Shown: in pieces, positions 1 through 5,573 of the stretch
How the letters are laid out: the number at the start of each line of letters is the position of its first letter
Numbering within the stretch: the first letter of the stretch is position 1
Assembly: GCA_001563325.1 (NCBI GenBank)
Contig: LRSK01000058.1
Location: 1-7,167 of the forward strand
Reading direction: 5' to 3'
Source: Candidatus Thorarchaeota archaeon SMTZ1-83
GTDB lineage: Archaea > Asgardarchaeota > Thorarchaeia > Thorarchaeales > Thorarchaeaceae
DNA: 7,167 nucleotides
The notes under the pieces: generated by a model
Databases searched by the model: none
What the model saw: the letters and a program-made list of their open reading frames with translations, nothing else
What the model was told of the DNA's origin: nothing
Position numbers and translations under genes: made by a program

Positions 1-272
1 CTTCGCTCCATCTCGCAGAAGTAAAGGCTGCCCTTCAGAATCACCCAAGAGAACTACAGGGAGCGGCGGTCTACGAGAAGGGAGAACGTATGTGGAAGTC
101 ATGGACAGAGATCCAGTATTACTTCGAAGATTTCCCGCAGATTGGCCATGCATTTGAGGAGCTAATCGAATATCAACCAGGCACAATAGGCCAGGCTGAG
201 AGTCGTCTGCTCTCAATGAGAGCTCTTGTGGATTTCGCAGTTAATTGGCTTCATGAGAACAGAAAGTATTAG
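1..272 (+). CDS. C-terminal part of an unrecognised protein (5' end outside window)
   Basis: The reading frame is open from the first complete codon (base 3) to the TAG at 270-272, so this is the 3' end of a gene that begins left of the window. An internal ATG at 90 could be taken for a start, but the codons before it read as ordinary protein (ending AAVYEKGER), so I treat the gene as truncated by the window edge. The visible roughly 90 residues look soluble and mostly helical, with several aromatic residues (WKSWTEIQYYFEDF) and no membrane segment, signal or catalytic motif I can name. I do not recognise the family. Its stop overlaps the stop of the convergent MBL-fold gene by 4 bp. A five-T run at 282-286, just after the stop, could help end transcription but lies inside the opposing gene. 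Confidence 0.6.
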   Translation, partial: SLHLAEVKAALQNHPRELQGAAVYEKGERMWKSWTEIQYYFEDFPQIGHAFEELIEYQPGTIGQAESRLLSMRALVDFAVNWLHENRKY

Positions 273-955
273 TGAATCCCCTTTTTGTAATTATAGAATG
301 GCCCATCGTGACCGGGAATGATAAAATCCGCAATGTCGATTATTCTATGAAATGAGTCCATCAGTTGTGTAAGGTGCTTTTCCATCCGTTGATTGGGAAA
401 GAAAGATTCGGTGTGGTAGTACATCTTGGACACAATTGAGTCTCCAGCTGCGACAAACACCTTATTCCTGTAATTAATCAAGACGGAGTGATCGTGATCA
501 GAATGCCCAGCAGTATCGATTATGGATAGACCAGAGTGCCAATCTTCACCTTCTCTGAGCTTTATTGTTTCATTTTCTGCATTCATTTGGGTCATTCTAT
601 TCTTTATGGATCTCGCAGGGCACCCCGCATAGAAGACTCGAGCTTTTGAGAAGAGGGGAATGTTGAGAAAATGGTCCCCGTGCCAATGAGTGACAAAGAT
701 CTCATCAATGTCATCAGGCGTGAGCTCGTGATACTTGAGTTCTAGAACAAGACGATTTACCCTGGCTTCAGAGGGTTCCCAAGCAGTGTCTATCAAGATA
801 TGCATACCATCGGTCTTGACTAGAGTCACGGTGGCAAGACTATAGGTTCTAAGGAACTGCTCCCAGCCTCGATGTTCCTCATCATCGTATTGAAGATTCC
901 AGGCTTCAGGGTCTCTCAATGTTGTTCCAGACCTGATTATCGTGATATCATCCAC
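269..955 (-). CDS. MBL-fold metallo-hydrolase
   Basis: Metallo-beta-lactamase superfamily hydrolase, 228 aa from the chosen GTG, predicted cytosolic. The full dinuclear metal site is visible: the HxHxDH signature THWHGDH (H90, H92, D94, H95), H151 in DTAGHSDHDHS, the bridging D172 in VAAGDS, and H216 in IIPGHDGPF. Length and motif spacing fit compact single-domain members such as the MBLAC1-like group. The fold includes hydrolases of thioesters, lactones, phosphodiesters and RNA, so the substrate cannot be read from sequence. A longer frame starts at TTG 967, but GGTGAT at 959-964 lies 3 bases before the GTG at 953-955, as an archaeal ribosome binding site would, so I prefer the GTG. It is the last gene of the minus-strand cluster, 72-84 bp after the KARI-like gene depending on start. 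Confidence 0.9.
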   Translation of the reverse strand: MDDITIIRSGTTLRDPEAWNLQYDDEEHRGWEQFLRTYSLATVTLVKTDGMHILIDTAWEPSEARVNRLVLELKYHELTPDDIDEIFVTHWHGDHFLNIPLFSKARVFYAGCPARSIKNRMTQMNAENETIKLREGEDWHSGLSIIDTAGHSDHDHSVLINYRNKVFVAAGDSIVSKMYYHTESFFPNQRMEKHLTQLMDSFHRIIDIADFIIPGHDGPFYNYKKGIH

Positions 956-958
956 TGT

Positions 959-964
959 ATCACC
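959..964 (-). promoter_or_regulatory. Ribosome binding site deciding the GTG start of the MBL gene
   Basis: The minus strand reads GGTGAT, complementary to the archaeal anti-Shine-Dalgarno, just upstream of GTG 953-955. It lies inside the longer frame opened by TTG 967, which argues against that longer start. Confidence 0.5.
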
Positions 965-1039
965 CAATATTCAACACCAATTGGTAGTAGAAGGCATGCT
1001 GCCTTTGAAACCTTACTTAGGAGCAACTGGTAATCGAGC

Positions 1040-2104
1040 TCATGCGTCTTCTCTATATCGGAGTCTCTCCCTGACTTCCTTGTCTAAGACCACAATGGGT
1101 ACATCCTGCGCCATCTTCTTCATATCTTCTAGAATCTCCAGATCGAGCTCATATTCTTTGGCAAACTCTTCAGCGAACGAACCGTCTTGAATCTCGCCAA
1201 GTGACTTTTGCATCAGTTCACGGAGTTCTGGATTGGCATAGCGAATCCCCCTAGACATGCTGCCGTACTGACTGGTTGGAGAATGGAGCTCCAATTGCTT
1301 TAGAGTCCCCAGCTTGGCAATCTTTTCCAATGTGTATGCTAATTCCCCAGACATGTAGATCTCCACCAATACAGCTTCCGGAGGATAACCAGCTTCCACA
1401 GCTACATCCACTGCAGTTGTGAGAACTTGGCCAAATGCTGGGCCGAAGCACTGCTCATTGAAGAGATCGAGTTCTGCCTCTTGCCTAAACGTTACCTCAA
1501 GAAGTGCTCCGCCTGGTTTTGTGGCTCCAATGCCCTTTGAGATAGCTAGCGCATACTGCTTTGCCATTCCGGAAATGTCAACGTGAACTCCAATGAAGAC
1601 ATAGAAACCACGGTTCTTCACATAGGCATCTCTTACACCAGCACCTATCATTCTAGGAGCTACCAGGATTGTATCAAAGTCGTGAGGCAGGACAAGTTGT
1701 TCAAATGTGATATTATAACCTGATGCGAAACACAATACCTTGCCAGATGCCATTTCAGGGAGGATGCTTTCCTCAAAGACACGGGGTTGGACTTCGTCAG
1801 GGATTAGGACCATTACAAAACGGGCACGTTTGACAGCGCTTCTAATCTCGTGAACCTCAAATCCATCAGAAACAGCAATATCCCAGTACGCATCACGGAT
1901 GTTGCCAATAATGACGTCCGTTCCAGAGTCCCTTAGATTCAGAGCCTGGGCTCGACCTTGGTTTCCATAACCAATGATTGCTATCGTACCATCTAGCAAC
2001 CCAAGATCAGCATCATCATCAAAATAGACAGGAATAACCTGTTTTTCTGGTCTGTCTTCCTTTGCTCCGGACATACGGCTCTTCGATAAATTGTGAGATA
2101 TCAC
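1040..2104 (-). CDS. Ketol-acid reductoisomerase (IlvC)-like protein with altered active site
   Basis: 354 aa from GTG 2104; an ATG at 2074 (344 aa) is also possible, and neither has a clear ribosome binding site. Homology to class I IlvC is plain: YFDDDADLGLLDG leads into a Rossmann domain with GYGNQG (45-50) and ALNLRDSG, then IPDEVQPRVFEE (about 101-112), and a helical C-terminal domain with DLFNEQ (213-218), HSPTSQYG (274-281) and IQDGSFAEE (305-313). True IlvC uses this site, with Mg2+ and NAD(P)H, for alkyl migration and reduction of acetolactate. Here key positions differ by my alignment. The catalytic His of the FAHGFN motif is S128 in FASGYN, the Lys of APKGPGH is R151 in APRMIGAG, and one Glu metal ligand appears as Tyr250. 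D213, E217, E254 and S275 are kept. No other ilv gene is adjacent. The fold assignment is firm, but the reaction is probably not classical IlvC. Confidence 0.88.
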   Translation of the reverse strand: MISHNLSKSRMSGAKEDRPEKQVIPVYFDDDADLGLLDGTIAIIGYGNQGRAQALNLRDSGTDVIIGNIRDAYWDIAVSDGFEVHEIRSAVKRARFVMVLIPDEVQPRVFEESILPEMASGKVLCFASGYNITFEQLVLPHDFDTILVAPRMIGAGVRDAYVKNRGFYVFIGVHVDISGMAKQYALAISKGIGATKPGGALLEVTFRQEAELDLFNEQCFGPAFGQVLTTAVDVAVEAGYPPEAVLVEIYMSGELAYTLEKIAKLGTLKQLELHSPTSQYGSMSRGIRYANPELRELMQKSLGEIQDGSFAEEFAKEYELDLEILEDMKKMAQDVPIVVLDKEVRERLRYREDA

Positions 2105-2121
2105 TGTGTCGGAAACGAAGC

Positions 2122-2337
2122 TTATGGCTTTGCAAGCGCATCACGTAGACTAGCAATGAATCGCTCTTCATCCTCTGCCAGTCTCTTCTTTACTTCTTTC
2201 CATGCGGCTGAACAGTTCTTGTAGTCCACGCCTACCATCTCGTGAATAGCTATGTCAATGCCACGCTTCTTCTCCGCAGTGACATTAATGCCAAGTTCTT
2301 CGAAGATATGACTGATGTGTCGAAAGTAGCAGGTCAT
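2122..2337 (-). CDS. Small uncharacterised cytosolic protein (71 aa)
   Basis: 71 aa, beginning MTCYFRHISHIFEELGI and containing the compact motif VGVDYKNCSAAWKEVKKR around residues 35-52. It is charged and helical, with no membrane segment. Two cysteines (C3, C42) and W46 stand out as possible functional or structural residues. It resembles short conserved archaeal proteins of similar pattern, but I cannot name a family and assign no function. A longer frame begins at GTG 2346, but that GTG is part of an AAGGTGA ribosome binding site placed 5 bases before ATG 2337, so ATG 2337 is the start. The gene is first in the minus-strand cluster. Its TAA lies 17 bp before the longer start of the KARI-like gene, so the two are probably co-transcribed. 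Confidence 0.8.
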   Translation of the reverse strand: MTCYFRHISHIFEELGINVTAEKKRGIDIAIHEMVGVDYKNCSAAWKEVKKRLAEDEERFIASLRDALAKP

Positions 2338-2342
2338 TGTGT

Positions 2343-2349
2343 TCACCTT
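2343..2349 (-). promoter_or_regulatory. Ribosome binding site of the 71-aa gene
   Basis: The minus strand reads AAGGTGA, followed by 5 bases and ATG 2337. The GTG inside it would otherwise be read as a start codon, so the site fixes the shorter start. Confidence 0.6.
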
Positions 2350-2367
2350 GAACCAAAAGACAAGAAA

Positions 2368-2404
2368 TCCTAGGTCGAAGACTGCTTTGAGGCTTCCCCT
2401 AGGA
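2368..2404. repeat. Inverted repeat (CCTAGG-containing hairpin) between two minus-strand units
   Basis: The arms are TCCTAGG at 2368-2374 and CCTAGGA at 2398-2404. An inner pair, GAAG (2377-2380) and CTTC (2393-2396), extends the stem across a small 2x1 internal loop, leaving a 12-base apical loop. It lies about 45 bp after the stop of the 54-aa membrane protein gene and 31 bp before the 71-aa gene, on the strand both use. It could be an operator, a leader structure or an intergenic end-of-unit hairpin. No T-run marks it as a terminator. Confidence 0.4.
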
Positions 2405-2448
2405 ATGAAAACAGAGTTGGAAGAGAGTTCAGACTATCCTCCACACGA

Positions 2449-2613
2449 CTACACGAAGATGTAGGCCAGGATAAGCAGAAGACCATAGAGGATATGTCCA
2501 ATGACTGCAACAGTCTTTGGTATCTGAATGTTCTTCCTCACAGCGAATCCCTGAGCCGCCCAGCAAGCCACGATGGATACAACTAGGATCACAGTGAATG
2601 GAATCCAATCCAA
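2449..2613 (-). CDS. Small two-pass membrane protein (54 aa, TTG start)
   Basis: This short gene begins at TTG 2613 and ends at TAG 2449-2451, giving 54 aa. It starts MDWIPFTVILVVSIVACWAA, which forms the first membrane helix (about 4-25). A basic turn (RKNIQIPK, about 26-33) and a second helix (about 34-53, ending LLLILAYIFV) follow. The basic turn suggests a hairpin with the loop in the cytosol. Support for translation is strong for its size. GGAGGTG at 2621-2627 sits 7 bases before the TTG, and the start lies one base after the TGA of the upstream membrane-protein gene, an arrangement typical of translational coupling. I recognise no family; it may be a partner subunit of the 90-aa protein. 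Confidence 0.65.
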   Translation of the reverse strand: MDWIPFTVILVVSIVACWAAQGFAVRKNIQIPKTVAVIGHILYGLLLILAYIFV

Positions 2614-2614
2614 A

Positions 2615-2887
2615 TCAGCGCACCTCCATTGCAGTTCTCTTGTTGTTCCTCATTATCGAGAATGGGTATATCGCAAGTACCACTGCAATGTATGCGTCAT
2701 GAAAGACCAATACCACCGCAAGTGGAATGACAATACCCAGACCAGCAACTACTTCCTGAGCAATCCAGCATACTATGACTGAAAAGACAAAAAGCATCAG
2801 CCAAGTCTTGATGATGCTCCTTCGGGGCAAATCATCCGGAGCTTCAGTGGTAGTTATCGGACCTTTGAAACCAATTCGTTCAACCAT
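2615..2887 (-). CDS. Small membrane protein of unknown function (90 aa)
   Basis: 90 aa from ATG 2887. A polar N-terminus (MVERIGFKGPITTTEAPDDL, then PRR) is followed by a continuous hydrophobic stretch from about residue 28 to 78, enough for two or possibly three membrane helices, with E45, H63 and D64 in or near its middle. The C-terminus RNNKRTAMEVR is basic. Positive charge at both ends suggests both termini are in the cytosol with an even number of helices. I recognise no family. A longer frame from GTG 2896 exists, but that GTG belongs to a GGTGA site (2893-2897) placed 5 bases before ATG 2887, so the ATG is the start. It is followed immediately by the 54-aa membrane gene and is divergent from the Lrp-type regulator. 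Confidence 0.75.
   Translation of the reverse strand: MVERIGFKGPITTTEAPDDLPRRSIIKTWLMLFVFSVIVCWIAQEVVAGLGIVIPLAVVLVFHDAYIAVVLAIYPFSIMRNNKRTAMEVR
2621..2627 (-). promoter_or_regulatory. Near-consensus Shine-Dalgarno for the 54-aa gene
   Basis: The minus strand reads GGAGGTG, 7 bases before TTG 2613. It is embedded in the last codons of the 90-aa gene (the Met-Glu-Val-Arg end), so it supports a start that would otherwise be missed. Confidence 0.65.
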
Positions 2888-2892
2888 TTCTT

Positions 2893-2897
2893 TCACC
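2893..2897 (-). promoter_or_regulatory. Ribosome binding site of the 90-aa membrane protein gene
   Basis: The minus strand reads GGTGA, followed by AAGAA and ATG 2887. The arrangement matches that of the 71-aa gene and decides the ATG start. Confidence 0.6.
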
Positions 2898-2959
2898 TGT
2901 AATATGTGTTTCAGGATAGAAATGGTTCAGAAACTACAAAACAGGTTGGCAATTCTGGA

Positions 2960-2985
2960 CTGATGAAAATGTAGATATTCATCAG
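2960..2985. promoter_or_regulatory. Quasi-palindromic operator candidate in the divergent intergenic region
   Basis: Perfect 8-bp arms CTGATGAA (2960-2967) and TTCATCAG (2978-2985) flank a 10-bp A/T-rich spacer that itself has further symmetric pairs, so 22 of 26 bases are symmetric. The site lies about 60 bp before the start of the Lrp-type regulator and about 70 bp before the divergent membrane-protein gene. A dyad of this size beside an Lrp-family gene suits an autoregulatory operator, and it could also control the divergent pair. The A/T-rich centre could overlap a TATA element. The dyad is seen directly; its function is inferred. Confidence 0.5.
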
Positions 2986-3045
2986 AAAAGATGTGGTTTT
3001 TGAAGTCAGGGCTGCTTAAAGTGGAATGGGCCAAGGTGTAGCAGG

Positions 3046-3981
3046 TTGGATATGCTTGACAAGGCAATCATTGGAGAACTCAGCAACAGCTGTCGCATGT
3101 CTTTCTCAGATTTGGCTAAGAAATATGATGTATCAGTGAACACGATAAAGAATAGAGTTGAACATCTACTTGAGAGCAAAGTCATTCTCGGTTTTGATGT
3201 CATGCCAAAGATGAGCCTAATGAATGCGAGTTTTGCCAGCATAATGCTTCATCTCGAAGATAGAGCAACTCGCGATGTTATAGATGACTTGGGCAGCAGT
3301 AAGTTCATCATGGCTGTGATGTCAGGTTTTGAACCTGAAGGCTTTGCCATTGCTATTTACAGGAATACAGATGAGCTTAAGCAGGCTGTAGAACATTTGC
3401 AATCAAACAGTGCAGTGAGAGAAGTCGAAGTTGTTCAGCTATTGCCGCCGCCGTCATCCAAAGAGTCCCTTAGAGCCTCGAAGGCACTTGAAGACCTCAA
3501 GACGATTGATTGGAAGATACTGTATCACCTGAGATGGAATGGGAGAATGCCTTTGAAAGAGATAGCAGAGAAAACAGGAAAATCTGTCCCGACGGTTCGA
3601 AAGAGAATTGAATTCATGCGGAAACATGACTTGATTTATGAAACAACTCTTGTCAACATCGGAGCCGTTGGAGCTGGAATGGTGATTACTCTCGTGGTAG
3701 AAATCCCTGGACTGTCATCTTCAAAGCAGCTTGAAATCGACCGGCTCGTACGTGAAACCTACCCAGAGGAATACTGGTTGAGCTGGATGAGTGCAGACAG
3801 ACCAATGATGCTTCTATCTTTCTACACCACTAGTGCGAAAGCCGCAGGTGATATTCGACAGAATCTAGGAAATGTTGTCCCCAATATTCGAGTTGTGGGA
3901 CAGATTGTTAGTGGAGAATGGGAATATTTCCGAGACTTCAGAGACGATATCCTCAAAGAAGAATCTGGAGAGAAGATGTAA
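3046..3981 (+). CDS. Double Lrp/AsnC-type transcriptional regulator
   Basis: 311 aa with two Lrp-like units in tandem. The first winged helix-turn-helix spans about 4-48 (LDKAIIGELSNSCRMSFSDL, then VSVNTIKNRVEHLLESKVI) and is followed by an alpha/beta RAM-like region at about 62-133. A linker rich in Pro, Ser and Lys (PPPSSKES) precedes the second helix-turn-helix at about 153-198 (TIDWKILYHLRWNGRMPLKE, then KSVPTVRKRIEFMRKHDLI). A second RAM-like region covers about 212-288. Single-unit Lrp proteins are about 150 aa, so this is a fusion of two. It probably binds DNA and may sense a small molecule such as an amino acid, though the ligand is unknown. The TTG start has GGTG (3035-3038) 7 bases upstream; ATG 3052 is the alternative. 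The TAA overlaps the next gene's ATG, and a palindrome upstream suggests self-regulation. Confidence 0.9.
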   Translation: MDMLDKAIIGELSNSCRMSFSDLAKKYDVSVNTIKNRVEHLLESKVILGFDVMPKMSLMNASFASIMLHLEDRATRDVIDDLGSSKFIMAVMSGFEPEGFAIAIYRNTDELKQAVEHLQSNSAVREVEVVQLLPPPSSKESLRASKALEDLKTIDWKILYHLRWNGRMPLKEIAEKTGKSVPTVRKRIEFMRKHDLIYETTLVNIGAVGAGMVITLVVEIPGLSSSKQLEIDRLVRETYPEEYWLSWMSADRPMMLLSFYTTSAKAAGDIRQNLGNVVPNIRVVGQIVSGEWEYFRDFRDDILKEESGEKM

Positions 3982-4388
3982 TGGGAGAAGTGATTGGGAT
4001 TGGAGGGATCTTCTTCAAGTCACAAGATCCAAAGAAGCTCCAAGCATGGTATGAGGAACACCTCGGCTTTCAACCAGACCGGGAAGGCTACGTCTACTTC
4101 AGATGGCCAAAGCAGGCCAGAATGGACCCTAATGCGTATACACTCTGGGGGCCCTTTCCAAGCGACACGAAATACTTCGGATCAACCAAACAGCCGCTCA
4201 TGATCAATTTCGTTGTTGATGACCTAGATTTGATTCTGAAGCAACTGAAAAGCAAGGGAGTTGAAGTGGATGACCGCATTGAAGAGCACAGTGAGGGAAG
4301 ATTTGGATGGTTTATTGATTCCGAGGGTAACCGGACTGAGTTATGGGAACCGCCCACGACCGTTTCAAAGAAAGACTTGACAGAATGA
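3981..4388 (+). CDS. VOC (glyoxalase/bleomycin-resistance fold) family protein
   Basis: 135 aa with the two beta-alpha-beta-beta-beta modules of the vicinal oxygen chelate fold. The first is at about 5-57 (GGIFFKSQDPKKLQAWYEEH). The second is at about 72-124 (MINFVVDDLDLILKQLKSKG, ending in GWFIDSEGNRTELWEPP). E120 of ELWEP sits at the usual C-terminal metal-ligand position. The His often seen at the start of the first strand is absent (G-I-F-F), so metal binding may be altered. The family includes glyoxalase I, dioxygenases and resistance proteins, and the substrate here is unknown. The frame stays open upstream to 3918, but ATG 3981 overlaps the regulator's TAA as TAATG and has GGAGAG 8 bases before it. 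I take it as the start and expect coupled translation with the regulator. Confidence 0.87.
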   Translation: MGEVIGIGGIFFKSQDPKKLQAWYEEHLGFQPDREGYVYFRWPKQARMDPNAYTLWGPFPSDTKYFGSTKQPLMINFVVDDLDLILKQLKSKGVEVDDRIEEHSEGRFGWFIDSEGNRTELWEPPTTVSKKDLTE

Positions 4389-4409
4389 ACCGGTTGCTTC
4401 AGCAATAAC

Positions 4410-4417
4410 TTTAAGAT
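4410..4417 (+). promoter_or_regulatory. TATA-box candidate upstream of the aldo/keto reductase
   Basis: TTTAAGAT lies in the 63-bp gap after the VOC gene, about 38 bases before the ATG at 4452. A transcript starting some 26 bases downstream would leave a short leader holding the GGAG at 4440-4443. It suggests the reductase can be transcribed on its own, apart from the regulator and VOC genes. A single A/T-rich match is weak evidence. Confidence 0.35.
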
Positions 4418-4451
4418 AGTTAAGTTTGTGTCTTGGGCTGGAGAACGCGAT

Positions 4452-5450
4452 ATGAAGTACAGAAGAGTAGGCAAGAGGGGTCTAAAGATTAGCGACGTGT
4501 CTCTAGGGTCATGGTTGACTTATGGTGGAACTGTTGAGAATCAGGTTGCCAAGGACTGTATGAACACGGCCTTGGAGCATGGAATCAACTTTATCGACTC
4601 AGCTGAGATTTATGCTGGTGGGAAGGCAGAGAGCGTAATTGGCGAATGGCTGGGTGAAGAGAGTATTGACAGGAAGAACCTTGTGATATCAAGCAAAGTC
4701 TTCTGGCCAACCAGCGAGGCAGTCACAGATTGGGGAAACAGCCGCAAGAACATCATGAATGCTATAGAGGGAACACTTGAACGTCTGGGAACAGACCACT
4801 TAGACATCTACTATATGCATAGATTCGATACAATGACCCCGATTCGAGAGACGGTAGAAACTTTGGATGATCTTGTGCACTCTGGAAGAGTTCGATATTG
4901 GGGAACATCGGTATGGACGGCTGCTCAATTAGAGCGTGTTCATGCTATTGCTAAGGAACACGGGCTGCAGAGACCTATCGTGGAACAGCCTATGTACAAC
5001 ATGCTCTTCAGACACATTGAGCTTGAGATCATGCCGGTGGCAAAGAGTCACGGCATGGGCTTAACTGTTTGGAGCCCATTGTATCAGGGGATTCTTACAG
5101 GAAAATATAATGATGGAATACCGGAGGATAGCCGCGGAAAGCGTATGGAAGGCTTCCTCAAGTATCTTACAGAAGAAGTTCGAAGGAAGATTAGCGAGAT
5201 AACAGCAATCGCGGAATCGCTTGATATCTCGATGACTCAGCTAGCTTTAGCTTGGATACTCAGGCGAAGCGAGATTTCAGCGGTGTTGATTGGCGCGACA
5301 AAACCGGAGCAGGTGATTGAGAACGCAAAAGCATCTGATGTCAATCTTACCAAAACGACAGTTGACGAGATTGAATCAATCCTGGATAATGCGCCACATT
5401 GGCCTAGGACTTATGCGCCTAACGTGTTCTACGAGGAGAACATGAAGTAA
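4452..5450 (+). CDS. Aldo/keto reductase, Kv-beta/YghZ-like
   Basis: 332-aa NADPH-dependent aldo/keto reductase with a TIM barrel, predicted cytosolic, reducing aldehydes or ketones to alcohols. The catalytic tetrad is complete: D49 and Y54 in NFIDSAEIYAGG, K82 in VISSKVFW, and H123 in IYYMHRFD. Cofactor-binding segments are also present: WSPLYQGILTGKY (207-219) and IGATKPEQVIENAKA (280-294). The opening MKYRRVGKRGLKISDVSLGS and the EQPMYNML segment (178-185) match the branch that contains potassium-channel beta subunits and bacterial L-glyceraldehyde 3-phosphate reductase-like enzymes. The natural substrate is unknown. A longer frame from GTG 4428 adds 8 residues, but the family normally starts at this MKYRRxG motif and GGAG lies 8 bases before ATG 4452. 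It follows the regulator and VOC genes on the same strand, which suggests a shared carbonyl-related role. Confidence 0.93.
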   Translation: MKYRRVGKRGLKISDVSLGSWLTYGGTVENQVAKDCMNTALEHGINFIDSAEIYAGGKAESVIGEWLGEESIDRKNLVISSKVFWPTSEAVTDWGNSRKNIMNAIEGTLERLGTDHLDIYYMHRFDTMTPIRETVETLDDLVHSGRVRYWGTSVWTAAQLERVHAIAKEHGLQRPIVEQPMYNMLFRHIELEIMPVAKSHGMGLTVWSPLYQGILTGKYNDGIPEDSRGKRMEGFLKYLTEEVRRKISEITAIAESLDISMTQLALAWILRRSEISAVLIGATKPEQVIENAKASDVNLTKTTVDEIESILDNAPHWPRTYAPNVFYEENMK

Positions 5451-5567
5451 AGGCAGTGCGACGACTCCTCATATTTAGACAGAGTGAAGATAAAGCATTG
5501 AACAGCGCAATGGTCAAAGAAATGCACCCGAAGCCTCTTATTTGCTTCATAATCTACAGTTCTTCTT

Positions 5568-5573
5568 AGGTGG
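5568..5573 (+). promoter_or_regulatory. Ribosome binding site of the GT-C-like membrane protein gene
   Basis: AGGTGG precedes ATG 5578 by 4 bases, with the GGTG core 5 bases away as in neighbouring genes. The rest of the 127-bp gap (5451-5577) holds A/T-rich patches such as CTTATTTG near 5537 that could be a TATA element, but nothing convincing. Confidence 0.5.

Noticed and set aside
90..272. A complete 60-aa gene starting at ATG 90
   Set aside because: The same frame is open and protein-like back to the window edge, so the ATG is more likely internal to a truncated gene.
942..1190. Plus-strand 82-aa frame
   Set aside because: It is antisense to the ends of the KARI-like and MBL genes, Ser-rich in the way shadow frames are, and has no ribosome binding site.
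1251..1451. Minus-strand 66-aa frame rich in Cys, Ser and Gly
   Set aside because: It lies wholly inside the KARI-like gene in another frame, and its composition is that of a shadow frame.
1040..2104. Calling this gene ilvC
   Set aside because: The catalytic His and Lys positions are changed and no branched-chain amino acid genes are adjacent, so the symbol would imply an unsupported function.
2573..2963. Two plus-strand frames of 69 and 62 aa
   Set aside because: Both are antisense to the small membrane-protein genes, which have clear ribosome binding sites and membrane segments. These frames show no protein-like features.
3014..3021. GCTTAAAG as TATA box of the double-Lrp gene
   Set aside because: A transcript starting about 26 bases downstream would begin near the start codon and lose the GGTG ribosome binding site at 3035-3038, so it is an unlikely promoter unless the mRNA is leaderless.
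3006..3242. Minus-strand 78-aa hydrophobic frame that could look like a small membrane protein
   Set aside because: It is antisense to the first helix-turn-helix of the Lrp-type gene, whose protein sequence is clearly real. The hydrophobicity is a strand-complement effect.
4094..4474. Minus-strand 126-aa frame
   Set aside because: It is antisense to the VOC gene and the start of the reductase gene, both of which show family motifs.
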